Shown here: piece by piece, positions 8,227-17,159 of the stretch
Numbering within the stretch: position 1 is the first letter of the stretch
Layout: each line of letters opens with the position of its first letter
NCBI GenBank assembly: GCA_964248625.1
Contig: CAXTZG010000007.1
Span: 1-64,000, forward strand
Direction of reading: 5' to 3'
Origin: Lichenicola sp964248625
GTDB taxonomy: Bacteria; Pseudomonadota; Alphaproteobacteria; Acetobacterales; Acetobacteraceae
DNA length: 64,000 bases
The notes under the pieces: model-generated
The model's database searches: none
What the model was told of the DNA's origin: nothing
What the model saw: only the letters and a program-made list of their open reading frames with translations
Position numbers and translations under genes: made by a program

Positions 8227-9824
8227 CCCTGAACCTGACGATTCCGCAGCAGACCTATTCCGACTTCACGCCGCGGATCACGGTCATCGGCGTGGGCGGC
8301 GGCGGCACCAACGCCGTCGACAACATGATCCAGCTCCAGCTCGCCGGCGTGGAGTTCGTGGTCGCCAACACCGACGCCCAGCAGCTCACCCACAGCCGCG
8401 CCGACCGGCGCATCCAGCTCGGTCCGCATCTGACGCAGGGCCTTGGCGCCGGCGCCAAGCCGGAGATCGGCCGCGCCGCCGCGGAGGAGGCCGCCGACGA
8501 GCTCGCGCGTCACATGGACGGCGCCCACATGGTGTTCATCACCGCCGGCATGGGCGGCGGCACCGGCACCGGGGCTGCTCCGGTGATCGCCCGCATGGCG
8601 CGCGAGCGCGGCATCCTGACCGTGGGCGTGGTGACCAAGCCGTTCACCTTCGAGGGCGCGCGCCGGGCCAAGGCGGCCGACGCCGGCATCACCGAGCTGC
8701 AGCAGTTCGTCGACACGCTGATCGTGATCCCGAACCAGAACCTGTTCCGCTTGGCCAACGAGCGCACCGGCTGGAAGGAGGCGTTCAAGATGGCCGACCA
8801 CGTGCTCTACATGGGCGTGCGCGGCGTGACCGACCTGATGGTCGCACCCGGCCTGGTGAACCTCGACTTCGCCGACATCCGCACCGTCATGGCCGAGATG
8901 GGCAAGGCGATGATGGGCACCGGCGAGGCGGACGGCGAGAACCGGGCGATCCGCGCGGCGGAGGCCGCGATCTCAAATCCGCTGCTCGAGGACACCTCGA
9001 TGGCGGGCGCGCGCGGCCTGCTGATCAACATCACCGGCGGCGACGACATGACGCTGTTCGAGGTCGACCAGGCCGCCAACCGCATCCGCGAGGAGGTCGC
9101 CGAGGATGCCAACATCATCTTCGGCTCGGCGATCGACGACAATTTGTCCGGCCGCATCCGCGTCTCGGTGGTGGCGACCGGGATCGACACGCCGGTCGCC
9201 CATGCCGAGCGCCCGCGGCTGGTCGCCATCGGCGGCGGCTCCATGCCGGTGCATGCGATGAGCAGTCAGCCGGAGCAGGCCGGCCATCAGCCGGTGCATA
9301 CCGGGCCGATCGGCGCGCCGGTGCTGAACCAGCTGCCGTCCGCCTCGCACGCGACGTCCTACGCCGCCGAACCGGCCGTCCCCACCCTGGCGCCCACTCC
9401 GGCACCTGCCCTGGCGCCCGCCCCGGCAGCCCTGCAGACGATGCAGGCGGCCCCGGTCGCGGCCGCCACCACGATCGGCGCGCTGCGGCCCTCCGCACCG
9501 CACTATGCGGTTGAGGCCGGCACCCATGCGCCGCCGGCGCATGCGCTGCCGCATCAGCTGCCGAACGCACGGGCCATCTCCAGCCGCGGCGGGCTGTTCT
9601 CCGAGCCGCCGCGCCAGCCGGAGCCGGCACCCGCGGCACCGTCGCGCAGCCTGTTCGGGATCGTCACCGGCGTGCTGCGGGGTCGCGCCGCGCCCGCCCA
9701 GCCGGCGGCGCCGTCGCGTTCCGAGCCGTCGCTGGAAGCCGAGCCGTCCGCCACCGTGCGGCCGGCGGTCGGCGAGGAGGTCGGGCTGGACATCCCGGCC
9801 TTCCTGCGCCGGCAGTCGTCCTGA
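8223..9824 (+). CDS. ftsZ: Cell division GTPase FtsZ
   Basis: A 533-residue tubulin homologue that forms the Z ring. The nucleotide loop VIGVGGGGTNAVDNM (about residues 22-36), the tubulin signature GGGTGTGAAP (about 111-120) and the T7 catalytic loop NLDFADI (about 213-219) are intact. After the globular domain there is an approximately 200-residue Ala/Pro-rich variable linker and then the conserved C-terminal peptide LDIPAFLRRQ, which binds FtsA and other partners. The linker is longer than in E. coli but usual for alphaproteobacteria. A GGGAGA site lies about 4 bases before the ATG. Confidence 0.97.
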   Translation: MTLNLTIPQQTYSDFTPRITVIGVGGGGTNAVDNMIQLQLAGVEFVVANTDAQQLTHSRADRRIQLGPHLTQGLGAGAKPEIGRAAAEEAADELARHMDGAHMVFITAGMGGGTGTGAAPVIARMARERGILTVGVVTKPFTFEGARRAKAADAGITELQQFVDTLIVIPNQNLFRLANERTGWKEAFKMADHVLYMGVRGVTDLMVAPGLVNLDFADIRTVMAEMGKAMMGTGEADGENRAIRAAEAAISNPLLEDTSMAGARGLLINITGGDDMTLFEVDQAANRIREEVAEDANIIFGSAIDDNLSGRIRVSVVATGIDTPVAHAERPRLVAIGGGSMPVHAMSSQPEQAGHQPVHTGPIGAPVLNQLPSASHATSYAAEPAVPTLAPTPAPALAPAPAALQTMQAAPVAAATTIGALRPSAPHYAVEAGTHAPPAHALPHQLPNARAISSRGGLFSEPPRQPEPAPAAPSRSLFGIVTGVLRGRAAPAQPAAPSRSEPSLEAEPSATVRPAVGEEVGLDIPAFLRRQSS

Positions 9825-9997
9825 TCGCCGCCTATCGCCCGGGTACCGGGTCAGCTGTTAAAAATCCGTTTAGGAACAACGCTTTATAAGGAAATACTCA
9901 GCAATAAACATTGACTGGCCGAAGCAGGGGCGACGGCCTACAGGTGATGCTCACCACTGTCGGCCCCCCGGCGGTCGGCACGGTGCAGGGGTAGCAG
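9825..9997 (+). promoter_or_regulatory. AT-rich intergenic region between ftsZ and lpxC, probable lpxC promoter region
   Basis: This 173-base spacer breaks the run of overlapping cell-division genes. Positions 9856-9915 are by far the most AT-rich stretch in the left part of the window, including TTTATAAGGAAATACT and CAATAAACATTGACT. No convincing paired -35/-10 boxes with standard spacing were found. Its role as a promoter for lpxC is inferred from composition and position only. Confidence 0.35.
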
Positions 9998-10999
9998 ATG
10001 GACGGCATGTCCGGCGGCTTGAGTTTTCAGATCGAGCACGAACCGGATCATGCCGCCGTCTTCCAGCCTGCCGTCCGGATGGTTGCCGACCTGCCCTCCG
10101 CGTCCGATCGCCGCCTGCGTCAGACCACCTTGCGCAATGCCATCGACTGCACCGGCGTCGGCCTGCATGGCGGCCTGCGCGCCACGCTCACCCTGCGCCC
10201 GGCCGAGGAGAATACCGGCATCGTCTTCCGCCGGGTCGATCTCGGGGTCGAGATGCCTGCCCGGTTCGACCATGTGGTCGACACGCGGCTCTGCACGGTG
10301 CTGGCGCCGGCGGCACATCCGCAGGCGCGGATCGCCACCGTCGAGCACGTGATGGCTGCCCTTTCGGCCTGCGGGATCAACAACGCGATCGTCGAGCTCG
10401 ACGGGCCCGAGGTGCCGGTCCTGGACGGCAGCAGCGCCCCGTTCCTGTTCCTGATCGAGTGCGCGGGCCGCGTCGAGCAGTCGGCGGCCTGCGTCACCAT
10501 CGAGGTGCTGAAGCGGGTGCGCGTCGAGGATGGCGGCGGCTTCGCGGAGCTGCGCCCTTCGCATGCGCCGGGGCTGTCGCTGTCGCTGTCGATCGACTTC
10601 ACCGCCGCCGCGATCGGTCGGCAGGCCTACACCATGCGGCTCAGCGAGGACGGCTTCCGCCAGGAACTGGCCGACTGCCGCACCTTCACGCTGCGCCAGG
10701 AGATCGAGGCGATGCGATCGGCGGGGCTCGCCCAGGGCGGCTCGCTCGACAATGCGGTGGTGGTCGACGGCGCCAGCGTGCTGAACCCGGCCGGCCTGCG
10801 TCGCCCCGACGAGTTCGTGCGCCACAAGATGCTGGATGCGGTGGGCGACCTCGCCATGGCCGGCCATCCGCTGCGCGGCGCGTTCGTGGGACATCGTTCC
10901 GGTCACGGGCTGAACAACCGGCTGCTGCGCAGGCTGCTGGCTGATCCATCCGCGTGGCGCCTGTCCGGCAGATCGTCGCCGACGCAGGCTGCTGCCTGA
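9998..10999 (+). CDS. lpxC: UDP-3-O-acyl-N-acetylglucosamine deacetylase
   Basis: A 333-residue zinc deacetylase, the committed step of lipid A synthesis. Family features are TLRNAIDCTGVGLHGG near residues 44-59, the zinc ligands H117 (VEHVMAAL) and H276/D280 (RHKMLDAVGD), and the catalytic H303 in HRSGHGLNN. The N-terminus is about 35 residues longer than usual. GCAGGGGTAGCAG upstream supports the ATG at 9998, but internal ATGs at 10010 and 10079 are possible. Sitting directly after ftsZ and before bamD is the common arrangement in this order. Confidence 0.95.
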   Translation: MDGMSGGLSFQIEHEPDHAAVFQPAVRMVADLPSASDRRLRQTTLRNAIDCTGVGLHGGLRATLTLRPAEENTGIVFRRVDLGVEMPARFDHVVDTRLCTVLAPAAHPQARIATVEHVMAALSACGINNAIVELDGPEVPVLDGSSAPFLFLIECAGRVEQSAACVTIEVLKRVRVEDGGGFAELRPSHAPGLSLSLSIDFTAAAIGRQAYTMRLSEDGFRQELADCRTFTLRQEIEAMRSAGLAQGGSLDNAVVVDGASVLNPAGLRRPDEFVRHKMLDAVGDLAMAGHPLRGAFVGHRSGHGLNNRLLRRLLADPSAWRLSGRSSPTQAAA

Positions 11000-11026
11000 G
11001 CGCCGTCGTCGCTTGACACCGCCGGT

Positions 11027-11046
11027 CCGGGAGCGGCTTCTCCCGG
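11027..11046 (+). terminator. Hairpin after lpxC
   Basis: A perfect 7-bp inverted repeat, CCGGGAG / CTCCCGG with a 6-base loop, lies 28 bases after the lpxC stop and before bamD. There is no T-run, so it may be an inefficient terminator or a structured 5' leader of bamD rather than a true terminator. Confidence 0.3.
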
Positions 11047-11094
11047 CACGACCGCATGGTATAAGGCGGTTCCCACTGAAGATCCGGCAGGTCA

Positions 11095-11985
11095 ATGTCG
11101 TCCCTCACGTCGCGCTTCTCCCGCCTGGTTCCGATTCCGTTGGCGCTTTCGTTGCTGGGTGGATGCGCTACTCTCGACAGCCTGAACCCGTTCTCGGACT
11201 CCAAGCCGGCGCCGGTTGCCGAGACCGTGCCGCAGACCCCCGAGGGGCTCTATAACAACGGCATCGATGCCCTGCATGGCGGCCGCTACAAGCTCGCCGT
11301 CACCCAGTTCGAGACCATCCAGCAGAACTATCCGTATTCCGGCTACACGGCGAACGCGCAGCTGATGGAGGGCTATGCCTACTACCTGCAGGACAGCTAT
11401 CCGGACGCGGTGGCGCAGATCGACCGCTTCCTGCAGCTGCATCCGACCAGCCAGGACGCGGCCTACGCCTACTACCTGCGGGCGCTGTGCTATTACGAGC
11501 AGATCGCCGACATCCAGCGCGACCAGCAGGGCACCGTGCAGGCGATGAACGCGCTGCAGGACGTCGTCACCCGCTTCCCCGACACCGCCTATGCCCGCGA
11601 CGCGCGGCTGAAGATCGATCTCTGCCGCGACCACCTGGCCGGCAAGGAGATGCTGGTCGGCCGCTACTACGAGACGCAGCATTATTACGAGGCGGCGATC
11701 AACCGCTACCAGCGCGTCGTGCAGGATTTCCAGACCACCAACCACGCCGCCGAGGCGCTGCATCGGCTGGTCGAGGTGTATCTGAAGCTCGGCCTGACCG
11801 ACCAGGCCCGCCGGACCGCCTCGGTGCTGGGCTACAACTATCCGGGCAGCTCCTGGTATCAGGACAGCTACGCCGACCTGCGTTCGGCCGGAGCGCTCAG
11901 CCCGTCCGATGCCGTGCCCGGGCAGCCGCCGGCGCCGGCGGCACAGCGCGGCTTCTTCGGGCGCGCCTTTCATTCCGTCTTCTGA
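11095..11985 (+). CDS. bamD: Outer membrane protein assembly factor BamD (ComL lipoprotein)
   Basis: A 296-residue lipoprotein with tetratricopeptide repeats, part of the BAM complex that inserts beta-barrel proteins. The signal peptide ends in the lipobox LLGGC with lipidated Cys24. From residue about 46 (EGLYNNGIDALHGGRYKLA) successive TPR-like helices follow, including YPYSGYTANAQLMEGYAYY and the AYYLRALCYYEQI segment that is characteristic of BamD/ComL. A Pro/Ala tail ends in FGRAFHSVF. The neighbours lpxC and recN are the usual alphaproteobacterial context. Confidence 0.95.
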   Translation: MSSLTSRFSRLVPIPLALSLLGGCATLDSLNPFSDSKPAPVAETVPQTPEGLYNNGIDALHGGRYKLAVTQFETIQQNYPYSGYTANAQLMEGYAYYLQDSYPDAVAQIDRFLQLHPTSQDAAYAYYLRALCYYEQIADIQRDQQGTVQAMNALQDVVTRFPDTAYARDARLKIDLCRDHLAGKEMLVGRYYETQHYYEAAINRYQRVVQDFQTTNHAAEALHRLVEVYLKLGLTDQARRTASVLGYNYPGSSWYQDSYADLRSAGALSPSDAVPGQPPAPAAQRGFFGRAFHSVF

Positions 11986-11997
11986 GGCTCGTCCCGG

Positions 11998-12016
11998 CGC
12001 GGGCCTCGAACCCGCG
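11998..12016 (+). terminator. Small hairpin between bamD and recN
   Basis: CGCGGG / CCCGCG with a 7-base loop lies 13 bases after the bamD stop. It has no T-tract. It could slow or attenuate transcription into recN. Its complement resembles a tRNA T-arm, but no tRNA can be built around it. Confidence 0.25.
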
Positions 12017-12039
12017 TTCCGGACACCCATCTTGTTGCC

Positions 12040-13767
12040 ATGCTGACCCAGATCTCGATCCGCGACGTGGTGCTGATCGAGCGGCTCGACCTGGCGCTGC
12101 ACAAGGGCCTGACCGTGCTCACCGGCGAGACCGGCGCCGGCAAGTCGATCCTGCTCGACAGCCTCGGGCTCGCGCTCGGCGAGCGGTCGGCCGGCGGGCT
12201 GGTCAGGGCCGGCGCCGAACAGGCCAGCGTCAGCGCCAGCTTCGAGATCGGCGGCGGCCATCCCCTGCATGCGCTGCTGGCCGACCAGGGCATCGGTCAG
12301 GAGGCGGGCGAATCGGTCGTGCTGCGGCGGATCGTCACCCGGGACGGCCGCTCGCGCGCCACGGTGAACGACCAGCCGGTCGGCATCGCGCTGCTGCGGC
12401 GGGTCGGTGCGCTGCTGGTCGAGATCCAGGGCCAGCACGAGCAGATGGGGCTGGCCGATCAGGCGACGCATCTGGACCTGCTGGACGCGTTCGGCGTCAA
12501 GCCGGTGCTGCGCGAGGCGGTGCAGGCCCGGCATCGCGCCTGGCTCACGGCCCGCACCGCGCTGACGGAGGCGCGGGCGCGGGTCGAGGAGGCGGCGCGC
12601 GAGGAGGATTGGCTGCGGCAGTCGGTGCAGGATCTGACGACGCTGAATCCGCAGCCGGACGAGGAGGCCCAGCTCGCCGGCATCCGCCAGTCGCTGCAGC
12701 AGGGCGAGCGCCGGGCCGAGGCGATCGCCGCCGCCCTCGCTGAACTGACCCCCCGCGACCGGCGCAACAGCGGCCCGGGTGCGGCACTGCGGGCCGCCAG
12801 CCGGGCGCTGCAGCGGCTGCTGCCGGCACCCGGCAGCGACGACGCGACCACGGGACCGGATGCCGGCGAGGCGCCGCAGGCTCGCGCCCAGGCGGCCCTC
12901 GATGCGCTCGATCAGGCGGAAGCGGCGCTGTCGGACGCGGAGGGGATGCTGTCGCGACTGGCATCCGACCAGGATGGCGACCCGAAGCTGCTGGAGCAGA
13001 CCGAGGAACGGCTGTTCGGGCTGCGCGCCAGCGCCCGCAAGCACGGTGTCGCCGTGGTCGAGCTGCCCGCCCTGCTGGCCGGCCTGCGGCAGCGGCTGGA
13101 AGCGCTGGATAGCGGCCAGGCGCGGATCGCCGCCCTGGAACGCGCGGTGTCGGAGGCCCGCGCGGCCTTCGAGACCGAGGGTGCCGCCCTCACCGCCGCC
13201 CGGACCAGCTCGGCCAAGCGCCTGGAGGCGGCGGTGATGGCCGAGCTCCGGCCGCTGCGGCTCGAGCGCGCCCGCTTCATCGTGTCGCTCGAGGCGCTGA
13301 AGCCCGAGAACTGGACCGCGCGCGGCATGGAGCAGGCCTCGTTCCTGATCGCGGCGAACCCGGGCCAGCCGCCGGGAGCGCTGGCCAAGGTCGCATCCGG
13401 CGGCGAGCTGTCGCGGCTGATGCTGGCGCTCAAGGTGGTGCTGGCGGGACGCTCGGCGATCTCGACCCTGGTGTTCGACGAGGTCGATTCCGGCGTCGGC
13501 GGCGCCACCGCCGCCTCGATCGGCGAGCGGCTGGCGCGTGTGGCCGACGACGTGCAGGTGCTGGTGGTGACGCACAGCCCGCAGGTCGCAGCACGCGGCG
13601 ACAACCACCTGCGCATCCTCAAGACCGCGAGCCGCGACCGCACCGAGACCCGCGCCGAGCCGCTCGACGGCAAGGCCAGGCGCGAGGAGATCGCCCGCAT
13701 GCTCGCCGGCGAGACCATCACCGAGGCCGCGCGGGCGGCGGCCGACAGCCTGCTCGGGATCGCGTGA
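12040..13767 (+). CDS. recN: DNA repair protein RecN
   Basis: A 575-residue SMC-like ATPase acting in double-strand break repair. The N-terminal half-domain opens with LTQISIRDVVLIERLDL and the Walker A GETGAGKSILLDSL (about residues 30-43). A Q-loop segment VEIQGQHEQMGL follows, then an Ala/Arg/Glu-rich coiled-coil region (about 150-370). The C-terminal half has the ABC signature ASGGELSRLMLALK, the Walker B STLVFDEVDSGVGG and a VTHSPQVAARGD switch. Its stop overlaps the GTG start of ligA. Confidence 0.96.
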   Translation: MLTQISIRDVVLIERLDLALHKGLTVLTGETGAGKSILLDSLGLALGERSAGGLVRAGAEQASVSASFEIGGGHPLHALLADQGIGQEAGESVVLRRIVTRDGRSRATVNDQPVGIALLRRVGALLVEIQGQHEQMGLADQATHLDLLDAFGVKPVLREAVQARHRAWLTARTALTEARARVEEAAREEDWLRQSVQDLTTLNPQPDEEAQLAGIRQSLQQGERRAEAIAAALAELTPRDRRNSGPGAALRAASRALQRLLPAPGSDDATTGPDAGEAPQARAQAALDALDQAEAALSDAEGMLSRLASDQDGDPKLLEQTEERLFGLRASARKHGVAVVELPALLAGLRQRLEALDSGQARIAALERAVSEARAAFETEGAALTAARTSSAKRLEAAVMAELRPLRLERARFIVSLEALKPENWTARGMEQASFLIAANPGQPPGALAKVASGGELSRLMLALKVVLAGRSAISTLVFDEVDSGVGGATAASIGERLARVADDVQVLVVTHSPQVAARGDNHLRILKTASRDRTETRAEPLDGKARREEIARMLAGETITEAARAAADSLLGIA

Positions 13768-15863
13768 CGGCGGCCCCGTCCCCCCGGGCCGTGGCCGACG
13801 TCGAGCCTGGCGAGCTGAGCGAGACCGAGGCGGCGGCGGAGCTGGCGCGGCTCGCGGTGCTGCTCACCCGGCTGGGACACGCCTATCACGTGGCCGACGC
13901 GCCGGAGGTTCCGGACGCCGAGTACGACGCGCTGTTCCGGCGCAACGAGGCCATCGAGCAGCGCTTTCCGCAGCTGGTGCGGCTCGACTCGCCCTCGGCG
14001 CGGGTGGGTGCGGCGCCGGAGAGCGGCTTTGCCAAGCACCGTCATCTGGTGCCGATGCTGTCGCTGGAGAACGTGTTCGACCGCGCCGAATTCGACGCCT
14101 TCGCGGCCCGGGCGCGCCGCTTCCTGGGGCTCGGCGACGAGGCCGAAACCCCGCTTCGCGTCGTCGCCGAGCCGAAGATCGACGGGCTGTCGATCAGCCT
14201 GACCTACGAGAACGGCGTGTTCGTGCGCGGCGCCACGCGCGGCGACGGCACCACCGGCGAGGACGTGACCGACAACCTGCGCACGCTGAAGGGCCTGCCC
14301 GCGCGACTGCACGGCGACGCGCCGCCGCTGATCGAGATCCGCGGCGAGGTGTTCCTGCGCAAGGCCGACTTCCTCCTGCTGAACGCGCATCAGGCGGAAG
14401 CCGGGCAGCGTCTGTTCGCCAACCCGCGCAACGCGGCCGCCGGCTCGCTCAGGCAGCTCGATTCGACCATCACCGCCGGACGCCCGCTGTCGCTGTTCGC
14501 CTACGCCCAGGGCCGTTCCGCCGCGCCGGTATCGGACACCCATTCGGGCTATCTGCAGCGCCTGCGGGACTGGGGCTTCGAGGTGAACCCGTTGTCGCAG
14601 GTGCTGGAGAATGCGGAAGCGGCGGAACGGTTCCAGGCGGAGCTGGCGCTGCAGCGATCGGGCCTCGAGTACGACATCGACGGTGTCGTGTACAAGATCG
14701 ACGCGCTCGCCCTGCAGGCCCGGCTCGGCTTCGTCGGCCGCGCGCCGCGCTGGGCGGTGGCCTGGAAGTTCCCGGCCGAGCAGGCCGTCACCCGGCTGGA
14801 GGAGATCCGGATCCAGGTCGGGCGCACCGGCGCGCTGACGCCGGTCGCGGTGCTGGAGCCGGTCAATGTCGGCGGCGTGCTGGTGACGCGGGCGACGCTG
14901 CACAATGCCGACGAGATCGCGCGCAAGGATGTCAGGCCGGGCGACCGGGTGCAGCTGCAGCGGGCGGGCGACGTGATCCCGCAGATCCTGGGCCGGGTTC
15001 CAGAGGAGGGCGTCGAGCGCGGCCCGGCCTTTCCGTTCCCCGACCACTGTCCGGCCTGCGGCTCGAAGGCAGTGCGGCCGGAGGGCGAGGTGGTGGTGCG
15101 CTGCACCGGCGGCCTGATCTGCCCGGCGCAGACCGTCGAGCGGCTGATCCACCTCGTCTCGCGGCTGGCCTTCGACATCGAGGGACTGGGCGAGAAATCG
15201 ATCGCCGAGTTCCACGAGGCGGGCCTGATCAGCCGGCCGGCCGACATCTTCCGCCTTGCGCCCGCGCAGCTCGAGGGACGCGAGGGCTGGAAGGACGTCT
15301 CGATCGCCAGGCTGATGCGGGCGATCGAGGAGCGGCGCACGATCGCGCTGCCCCGCTTCATCCTCGGGCTCGGCATCCGCCGCATCGGCGAGCGCAACGC
15401 CCGCCTGCTGGCCCGGCACTACGGCTCCTACGGCAACTGGCGGGCGCAGATGCAGCGCGCCACCACCGTCGGCTCCGACGAGCGCCTGGCGCTGGGCAGC
15501 ATCATCGGCATCGGCGAGGCGATCGCGACGGAGCTCGCGACCTTCTTCCTCGAAGCGCACAACCGCGACGCGGTGGACGATCTGGCGAACCAGCTCACCA
15601 TCCAGGACGAGGACGCGCCCGACAGCGCCGTGCTCGCCGGCAAGGCGATCGTGTTCACCGGCTCGCTCGCCACCATGACCCGGCCGGAAGCCAAGGCGAT
15701 GGCCGAACGGCTCGGCGCCAAGGTGACAGACAGCGTGTCGAAGAAGACCGATCTGGTGGTGCTGGGAGCCGAGGCCGGCAGCAAGGCCCGCAAGGCGGTC
15801 GAGCTCGGCATTGAGACGCTGGACGAGCCGGGCTGGCGGCGACTGGCCGGCCTGCCGGACTGA
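13764..15863 (+). CDS. ligA: NAD-dependent DNA ligase
   Basis: A 699-residue NAD+-dependent ligase sealing nicks in replication and repair. The adenylation domain contains the Ia segment (YHVADAPEVPDAEYD), the catalytic Lys138 in AEPKIDGLS, and DGVVYKID. It is followed by the OB fold, a four-Cys zinc finger (CPACGS...C...C), helix-hairpin-helix repeats and a C-terminal BRCT domain (about 625-699). The start is a GTG overlapping the recN TGA (GTGA), with no better ATG downstream before conserved sequence. Confidence 0.96.
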   Translation: MTAAPSPRAVADVEPGELSETEAAAELARLAVLLTRLGHAYHVADAPEVPDAEYDALFRRNEAIEQRFPQLVRLDSPSARVGAAPESGFAKHRHLVPMLSLENVFDRAEFDAFAARARRFLGLGDEAETPLRVVAEPKIDGLSISLTYENGVFVRGATRGDGTTGEDVTDNLRTLKGLPARLHGDAPPLIEIRGEVFLRKADFLLLNAHQAEAGQRLFANPRNAAAGSLRQLDSTITAGRPLSLFAYAQGRSAAPVSDTHSGYLQRLRDWGFEVNPLSQVLENAEAAERFQAELALQRSGLEYDIDGVVYKIDALALQARLGFVGRAPRWAVAWKFPAEQAVTRLEEIRIQVGRTGALTPVAVLEPVNVGGVLVTRATLHNADEIARKDVRPGDRVQLQRAGDVIPQILGRVPEEGVERGPAFPFPDHCPACGSKAVRPEGEVVVRCTGGLICPAQTVERLIHLVSRLAFDIEGLGEKSIAEFHEAGLISRPADIFRLAPAQLEGREGWKDVSIARLMRAIEERRTIALPRFILGLGIRRIGERNARLLARHYGSYGNWRAQMQRATTVGSDERLALGSIIGIGEAIATELATFFLEAHNRDAVDDLANQLTIQDEDAPDSAVLAGKAIVFTGSLATMTRPEAKAMAERLGAKVTDSVSKKTDLVVLGAEAGSKARKAVELGIETLDEPGWRRLAGLPD

Positions 15864-15901
15864 CGCGACCGATCGCGCCGCCGCGGACCGGGCCCGCCGG
15901 C

Positions 15902-16981
15902 CTATGCCGAAACGAACAGGCGCCGGAACAGCCGCAGCAGGTCGAGATCGAGCTGGTCCTGCATGCCCAGCATGACGTCCAGGGCCTGCAGCGAGGTCAA
16001 GGGCGGCCGGTAGGGCCGCTGCTCGATCAAGGCCACGAACACGTCGCACAGGGTGGCGATCCGCACCTCGTCCGGGATCGCATCGCCCGCCAGCCCGGAC
16101 GGGTAGCCGCTGCCGTCGAGATACTCGTGATGATGACGCGCGACCCTCAGGGTCGTCGGATGGTGGTCGCCCTGTTCCTTCAGCAGCTGGTAGCCCCACT
16201 CCGCATGCTGGCGCATGATCGCCATCTCGGCCGGCGTCAGCACGTCCGGCTTGTTCAGCACCTCAAGCGGCACCAGCGCCTTGCCGACATCGTGCAGCAT
16301 CGCGGCATGGGTCATCTGGTCGCAATCAACGGTCCTGAAGCCGAGCGACACGGTGAAGGCTGCGGTGACTCCGGCCATCAGGATGCAATGCCGGTAGGTC
16401 TGGTCGTGGACGGTCGAGACCGTCGTCATCCAGCGCTCGATGTCGACGCTGCGTATCGTTTCCAGCAGCAGACGCGAGGCTTCGGCGGTCACCGTGGCGC
16501 TGATCGCCTGGCCGGCCGTCGCCGCGTTCATCAGGTCGGCGATGACGAAGCCGACATCCTGCACCGCGTTTCCCAGCGCCTCCGCCCGCTCCGCCGCCGC
16601 GAACGCCGAGCCGCCGGAGGTCAGACTGCGCAGGGTGTTGGCCACCATGCGCACCGAAGCGCTCGACGGCAGCACCGCCGAGGCGCCCACCACGCGGGCC
16701 TGCATGTCGTCCCGGTCCGACGGCTCGTCGAGGATGCACAGAACCGGCACCCGGCGCTCCAGGAACGGGCGCAACGCCTGGCGGATCTGCGCGATCTTCT
16801 GCGCGCCGCTCAGCGGGATCCCGCTGATCACGACGGCCGTCGGCACCAGCCTCGGCAAGGAGGCCGACGCGCGCAGGGCGCGGGTCTCGACCGGGCAGAG
16901 CAGGCGCAGGCTGCGCGCCATCGAGCGGCATCCCGACTCGTCCTCGCCGATCAAGAGCAGGCTGCGCTCGGCAACAGGCAT
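15902..16981 (-). CDS. HD-GYP domain protein with degenerate receiver domain
   Basis: 359 residues. The C-terminal half is an HD-GYP phosphodiesterase domain, a family that degrades cyclic di-GMP. It has the HDVGK metal motif (about residues 230-234), a further HAEWG histidine and a complete HHEYLDGSGYP signature (about 284-294), so catalysis looks possible. The N-terminal 120 residues are receiver-like but the phospho-acceptor Asp is not seen (VVISGIPL where it should be) and the conserved Lys is also missing. The ATG at 16981 has GGATGGG upstream; an in-frame GTG at 17005 is an alternative. It stands alone, convergent with ligA. Confidence 0.85.
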   Translation of the reverse strand: MPVAERSLLLIGEDESGCRSMARSLRLLCPVETRALRASASLPRLVPTAVVISGIPLSGAQKIAQIRQALRPFLERRVPVLCILDEPSDRDDMQARVVGASAVLPSSASVRMVANTLRSLTSGGSAFAAAERAEALGNAVQDVGFVIADLMNAATAGQAISATVTAEASRLLLETIRSVDIERWMTTVSTVHDQTYRHCILMAGVTAAFTVSLGFRTVDCDQMTHAAMLHDVGKALVPLEVLNKPDVLTPAEMAIMRQHAEWGYQLLKEQGDHHPTTLRVARHHHEYLDGSGYPSGLAGDAIPDEVRIATLCDVFVALIEQRPYRPPLTSLQALDVMLGMQDQLDLDLLRLFRRLFVSA

Positions 16982-17117
16982 CGTCACCCATCCATGTCCA
17001 GCCACGACGACCGTCCGCCGTCAGGCGGGACGACGGTCCGGTGCGCATCGCGCCTGCAACTGATAGGGCCGGCGTCGTTAGCGGCAGGTAAAGATCGGCG
17101 CGCCACCGTCACAAGGC

Positions 17118-17141
17118 GGCGCCGGCTGATCCGCCGGCGCC
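17118..17141 (-). terminator. GC-rich hairpin downstream of dnaQ
   Basis: A perfect 9-bp inverted repeat with a 6-base loop (TGATCC) starts 19 bases after the dnaQ stop in the transcribed direction. It is the strongest hairpin in this part of the window. No clear U-run follows. It probably separates the aroE-coaE-dnaQ operon from the HD-GYP gene. Confidence 0.45.
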
Positions 17142-17159
17142 CGGCATGGGGAGGCCGGT

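Noticed and set aside
11013..11065. TTGACA and TATAAG as a promoter for bamD
   Set aside because: The two boxes are about 41 bases apart, far from the 16-18 base spacing; neither has a partner at the right distance.
11991..12020. tRNA T-arm look-alike on the minus strand (GGGTTCGAGGCCC)
   Set aside because: The matching acceptor, D-arm and anticodon arm would have to lie inside recN, and no pairing 5' acceptor sequence is present; treated as a simple hairpin.
12912..16199. 1095-codon minus-strand open frame across recN and ligA
   Set aside because: It overlaps two well-conserved genes on the other strand and shows no domain; length results from high GC content.
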